From: Eubacterium sp. CAG:274
GTDB taxonomy: Bacteria; Bacillota; Clostridia; Lachnospirales; CAG-274
DNA length: 64,000 bases
Assembly (NCBI GenBank): GCA_000432155.1
Contig: FR888508.1
Coordinates: 298,894 to 362,893 of the forward strand
Reading direction: 5' to 3'
A program made the position numbers and the translations under genes. The notes below the pieces were generated by a model. That model ran no database searches, was not told the DNA's origin, and saw only the letters and a list, made by a program, of their open reading frames with translations. Below are positions 60,623 through 64,000 of the stretch, one piece after another. Position 1 is the first letter of the stretch; every line of letters begins with the position of its first letter.

Positions 60623-62785
60623 ATGAGAAATAAAACTATTTTTATAACAATTTTATTTTGTATTCTATTTTCAATTTCCTCCTATGCCAACGAAGATATT
60701 TTCTACACAGCCACTAAAAATGTGTCTTCTATTGAAGAAAAGCAAAATATCATTAAAATAATAAAAATTGCTTTATTTAACGAAAACATATCTGATACTA
60801 TAGAGCCAAAAGTGCTATACACTCAAAACAACTCTTTAAAGGCATTACTTTTTAAATACACAGGAAGTAATTATCCAAAAAATCTTTTACTAGAAATCAA
60901 TGAAAATAAGTATACCATAACTTCCACACCAGATGAAAATGGCTATGTGTATTTTTATTTTCCAGAAAATACAGATACCGTAATTTCTCCCTCTTCTATT
61001 ATCTTTATTAACGATGAAGAAAGGTCGCAAAAATTTACTGTTAAGCCTACGGAAATTGTTTCACAAAATGAAGATTGGACTACATCTGATGACGGACACA
61101 CTCTTTATAAATACATAGGAAGTGATACTTGTCCAACCGTTCCGAATTTTTATAAAGGTAATATTATTACAACAGTTGGTGGCTACGAAAATGAAAACAT
61201 TTTAGGAAACAAAAAAACTGGCATTACTGGTGTAAATATTTCAGATGGAATACAAAAAATAGGTAATTATGCTTTCTACCAAATTTCCTCTCTTACTACG
61301 GCAACATTGCCAGACAGTATAGAAATAATTGGTGGAGCATCTTTTAAAGACACCTCTCTTACTGGGGAGCTTAATATTCCAAAAAATACAGTAGAAATAT
61401 ACCCTTACGCCTTTGACAGTACAAATATTACAGCACTTAAACTAAATAACGGACTTAAAAGAATAGGCTCTTATGCTTTTTCTGACTGTAGTGCTCTTAG
61501 CGGAACATTAACACTTCCAGATACTCTTAATTATTTGGAAGATGCTGCTTTTTATCAATGTTCCAATCTTACAGGAGATTTAACAATTCCTGCCGGAGTC
61601 ACAAAAATAGGTAATGGAGTATTTTTTAACTGTTCCGGTTTTGACGGCTGTCTTACCCTTGAGAATGGAGTAAAGGAAACAGGTACACTTGCCTTTGCCT
61701 CATCAATTCCTAAAACACCTATGTGTTTTAACAAACTTGTACTTCCAAACAGCTTGACGAAAATAGGACCTTATACTTTTCAATACTGTACAAAAATCCC
61801 TGAGCTTACACTTAATGAGGGTTTAGAAGTAATTTCAGACGGTGCTTTTGACCATATGACAGGTCTTGAAAATACATCTCTTACTATTCCATCTACAGTA
61901 AAAACTATAGGTGGAGATTATCTTGTAGATGAAAACACAGGTTATGGTGGGCATGTTTTCTACGATATGGGAAAAACATCAAAATTTAAAGCTATTTATA
62001 CAGCTAGTGGAAATAAATACTTTACTTCACTAGACGGTATTTTATATTCTTACGATAGAACAAGAATGTTGGCATACCCTAGAGGAAAACGAGATACCAT
62101 ATTTGAAATTCCAGAGGGTGTAACTCAAATTGATGAAATGGCATTTTCAAGAGCAAGCTATTTAAAAAAAGTTATTTTGCCAGATAGCTACACCATTTAT
62201 ACAGATTTGCCAGAAAACATATTAAACAGGGATTATGCAAACAGCCTTTCTGGTGCTTTTTATCTATATACAGGAATAAACAGCGTTTCTGTAAAAAGCT
62301 CCAATACAAAATACACATCTGTAGACGGCATACTTTATTCTAAGGATATGAAAACACTTTGGTATGTACCTAACAAATATAAAGGTACAGTTAATATAGC
62401 TAATGGTGTTGAAAGAACAGAAAAAGGTTCAATGTTTATATCTAACAAAGGCAATACCCTATGGACAAATATCGTCTTTCCTGCATCTATGGTATGGATA
62501 CATAATGATACAATAGATGTTTGTAATGAATATTTCAAAAATTTAGTTACAATAGACCATAGTTTGTATTATAATATTGAAAATGGAGCTATTATTGAAA
62601 AGCCTTACAAACTGGGGGACTTAAATTCTGACGGTGTAATAGATAATAAAGATACTGCCATAATTTTAAAGTATATTAACAACAATATGCTATTTAATTT
62701 TAATAAAAAAACTGCTGATGTAAACAAAGACCAAAAAGTAAATTTACTTGATGCTATAATAATTTTAAAAGGAGAAATACAATGA
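60623..62785 (+). CDS. Secreted BspA-like leucine-rich repeat protein with full dockerin
   Basis: A 720-residue exported protein: signal peptide (about 1-22, ending SSYANE), a beta-rich region (about 25-150), then many BspA/LRR_5 repeats of varied length (about 165-640, for example NLTGDLTIPAGVTKIGNGVFFNCS). A C-terminal type I dockerin with both calcium loops closes it (GDLNSDGVIDNKDTAIILKY and ADVNKDQKVNLLDAIIILK). It may join a cohesin-bearing scaffold or bind a surface. The LRRs are more diverged at DNA level than in the 21.8 kb protein. GAGGA precedes the ATG. Its stop overlaps the next start (ATGA). Confidence 0.85.
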   Translation: MRNKTIFITILFCILFSISSYANEDIFYTATKNVSSIEEKQNIIKIIKIALFNENISDTIEPKVLYTQNNSLKALLFKYTGSNYPKNLLLEINENKYTITSTPDENGYVYFYFPENTDTVISPSSIIFINDEERSQKFTVKPTEIVSQNEDWTTSDDGHTLYKYIGSDTCPTVPNFYKGNIITTVGGYENENILGNKKTGITGVNISDGIQKIGNYAFYQISSLTTATLPDSIEIIGGASFKDTSLTGELNIPKNTVEIYPYAFDSTNITALKLNNGLKRIGSYAFSDCSALSGTLTLPDTLNYLEDAAFYQCSNLTGDLTIPAGVTKIGNGVFFNCSGFDGCLTLENGVKETGTLAFASSIPKTPMCFNKLVLPNSLTKIGPYTFQYCTKIPELTLNEGLEVISDGAFDHMTGLENTSLTIPSTVKTIGGDYLVDENTGYGGHVFYDMGKTSKFKAIYTASGNKYFTSLDGILYSYDRTRMLAYPRGKRDTIFEIPEGVTQIDEMAFSRASYLKKVILPDSYTIYTDLPENILNRDYANSLSGAFYLYTGINSVSVKSSNTKYTSVDGILYSKDMKTLWYVPNKYKGTVNIANGVERTEKGSMFISNKGNTLWTNIVFPASMVWIHNDTIDVCNEYFKNLVTIDHSLYYNIENGAIIEKPYKLGDLNSDGVIDNKDTAIILKYINNNMLFNFNKKTADVNKDQKVNLLDAIIILKGEIQ

Positions 62786-63939
62786 TAAGTAAAGAAGTTC
62801 TTGAAATAAGAAAACTAATAAAAAAAGACTCTGACAGTTCTATAAGAGTTTGTGGCTGTTATGTTGCTGGAAATGAGAAAGAAAAATTGACATACATAAA
62901 TGACTACCTTAGCAATATGCCTGACGAAGAACAGAACAAATATGCTGAACTTCTCAAAAAAACTCTCTCTGGCTCTATTGGTAAAAATCTTCACAATTTG
63001 GAATTTACAAAAGAGGCTGAAGAAGAAGATGGTCAGCAACGCTCACTTTTAGCTTTAAGAGCTGGGGAACTAAAGTCACAGGAGGCCCTAGACAACTTTT
63101 ACGATTTTGTAATTGATAAATTTGACTATGTAGGTAACTACCTTATTCTTCTTATGTATGATACATATGATGTGCCTACAAAAGGAAAAGACAATGTAAC
63201 AATGGACGATTCATCAGAAGTTTTTCAGTATATAGTATGCTGTCTTTGCCCTGTAAATCTTTCTAAAGCTGGTCTTAGCTACCACGAAGAAAATAATTCT
63301 ATTGAGCCTAGAACAAGAGATTGGGTTGTTGAACCACCTTGTATGGGCTTTATGTTCCCTGCCTTTAATGACAGAAGTACAGATATTCACAACTTGCTTT
63401 ACTATGTAAAGTCAACTAAAGAAATGTATAGTGAATTTATAACAGATGCTCTCGGCTGTACTGAAACTATTCCATCAGCTGACCAAAAGCAGATGTTTAA
63501 GGATATAATTGAACAGGCTATAGTAAATCAACCAGATTATGAAGTTGTCAATGTTGTAAGAGATATTAACGAAAATCTTACTGAAATGATTGAAAATCAT
63601 AGTGGAGATGAGCCTGTAACATTAGGCAAAGAGGAAATTAAAAATCTTTTCCAAGCAAGTGGTGTAAAAGAGGAAGACCTTGAAAAAGTTGATACTCGTT
63701 TTGCTGATGAATTGGGAGAAGATATGCGTTTTAATGCCAATGATATTCAAGAGAAGAGAAAATTTGAAGTTAAAACAAATAATGTTGTCATTAATGTAAA
63801 ACCTGAAGATTCAAATATTGTAAAAATTAAAATGATTGACGGAAGAAAATGCCTTGTAATACCTATGGATAACAATGTTGAAATAAATGGCATAATGTCA
63901 ATAATAAAAGAAGAACTTAAGAAAAACTCCGAAGAATAA
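62782..63939 (+). CDS. DUF4317 family protein
   Basis: A 385-residue cytoplasmic protein of the uncharacterised DUF4317 family, common in Clostridia. Recognisable blocks: SIRVCGCYVAGNEKEKL, EDGQQRSLLALRAGELKSQEALDNFYDFVID, FQYIVCCLCPVNLSKAGLSYHEENN and PCMGFMFPAFNDRSTDIHNLLYYVKS. No signal or membrane segment. Its ATG overlaps the stop of the BspA-like gene by four bases, behind AAAGGAG, so translation is coupled. A functional tie with a secreted protein is not obvious. Confidence 0.85.
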   Translation: MISKEVLEIRKLIKKDSDSSIRVCGCYVAGNEKEKLTYINDYLSNMPDEEQNKYAELLKKTLSGSIGKNLHNLEFTKEAEEEDGQQRSLLALRAGELKSQEALDNFYDFVIDKFDYVGNYLILLMYDTYDVPTKGKDNVTMDDSSEVFQYIVCCLCPVNLSKAGLSYHEENNSIEPRTRDWVVEPPCMGFMFPAFNDRSTDIHNLLYYVKSTKEMYSEFITDALGCTETIPSADQKQMFKDIIEQAIVNQPDYEVVNVVRDINENLTEMIENHSGDEPVTLGKEEIKNLFQASGVKEEDLEKVDTRFADELGEDMRFNANDIQEKRKFEVKTNNVVINVKPEDSNIVKIKMIDGRKCLVIPMDNNVEINGIMSIIKEELKKNSEE

Positions 63940-63954
63940 TTTAATATTCAACAT

Positions 63955-64000
63955 TCAGAACAAATTAACTTCGTTAATTTGTGGCTTGATAAGCAAGCCA
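63955..64000 (+). repeat. Three-hairpin dispersed element, copy 4 (cut by window edge)
   Basis: It begins TCAGAACA, 16 bases after the DUF4317 stop. Hairpin 1 is ACAAATTAAC/GTTAATTTGT with loop TTC, and hairpin 2 is GGCTTG/CAAGCC. Hairpin 3 would lie beyond base 64000. It is in the same orientation as the other three. Confidence 0.8.

Overview
The window reads as AT-rich chromosome (about one third GC by eye) of an anaerobic, Gram-positive Clostridia bacterium, most like a gut Lachnospirales-type Firmicute. Supporting signs: RecU, RicT, a TetM-like factor, a two-protein 2-oxoacid:ferredoxin oxidoreductase, copper-amine-oxidase-type stalk domains, BspA-like leucine-rich repeat proteins with dockerins, DUF4317, DUF4358, DUF4236, strong GGAGG ribosome sites and many U-tract terminators. 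No phage, insertion sequence, CRISPR array, tRNA or rRNA was found. Most of the window is housekeeping sequence with accessory islands. Family names come from recognition of motifs and layout, not from a database search.

Layout. 1-4.7 kb (minus strand): recU, a degenerate GH26-like secreted protein, a DUF1189 membrane protein, dnaX, ybaB and the start of recR. 4.9-6.1 kb: a LysM-G5 membrane-anchored wall protein without a peptidase domain. 6.2-11.3 kb: an accessory block holding an HprK-like kinase, a PqqD-like protein, an S26 peptidase and two stalk-domain secreted proteins in one overlapping operon, then a HIT gene on the other strand and a third stalk-domain paralogue. 11.4-20.8 kb (minus): homocysteine methyltransferase/MTHFR, a lipoprotein, a TetM-like GTPase, rsmI, trmN6-like, ricT, holB, tmk and kduD. 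21-33.7 kb: a DtxR-like regulator, trxA, a BspA-like protein, a TPR protein, recQ, putP, a four-gene Gld-type ABC system and an L,D-transpeptidase.

33.9-38.1 kb (plus): nadB-nadC-nadA-proC, giving NAD from aspartate plus proline synthesis. 38.2-50.6 kb (minus): a RseC-like protein, a membrane protein, rnc, acpP, plsX, a GH3 lipoprotein, three GT2 glycosyltransferases, an EamA transporter and the oxidoreductase pair. 50.7-57.5 kb: an EamA remnant, sstT, two lipoproteins, and a Hanks-type kinase cluster with a divergent small regulator-like gene. 57.5-64 kb: an aminotransferase, a COG2426 membrane protein, trpS, a second BspA-like dockerin protein and a DUF4317 gene.

Two things stand out. The first is a dispersed element of about 70 bp, present four times in the same orientation (7795, 23218, 27826 and 63955). 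It folds into three consecutive hairpins. The first hairpin changes sequence between copies while staying base-paired; the third keeps both stem and loop. The second is the translationally coupled kinase-PqqD-peptidase operon whose last genes encode secreted stalk-domain proteins. No radical SAM enzyme or precursor peptide is nearby, which suggests the secreted proteins may themselves be the substrates.
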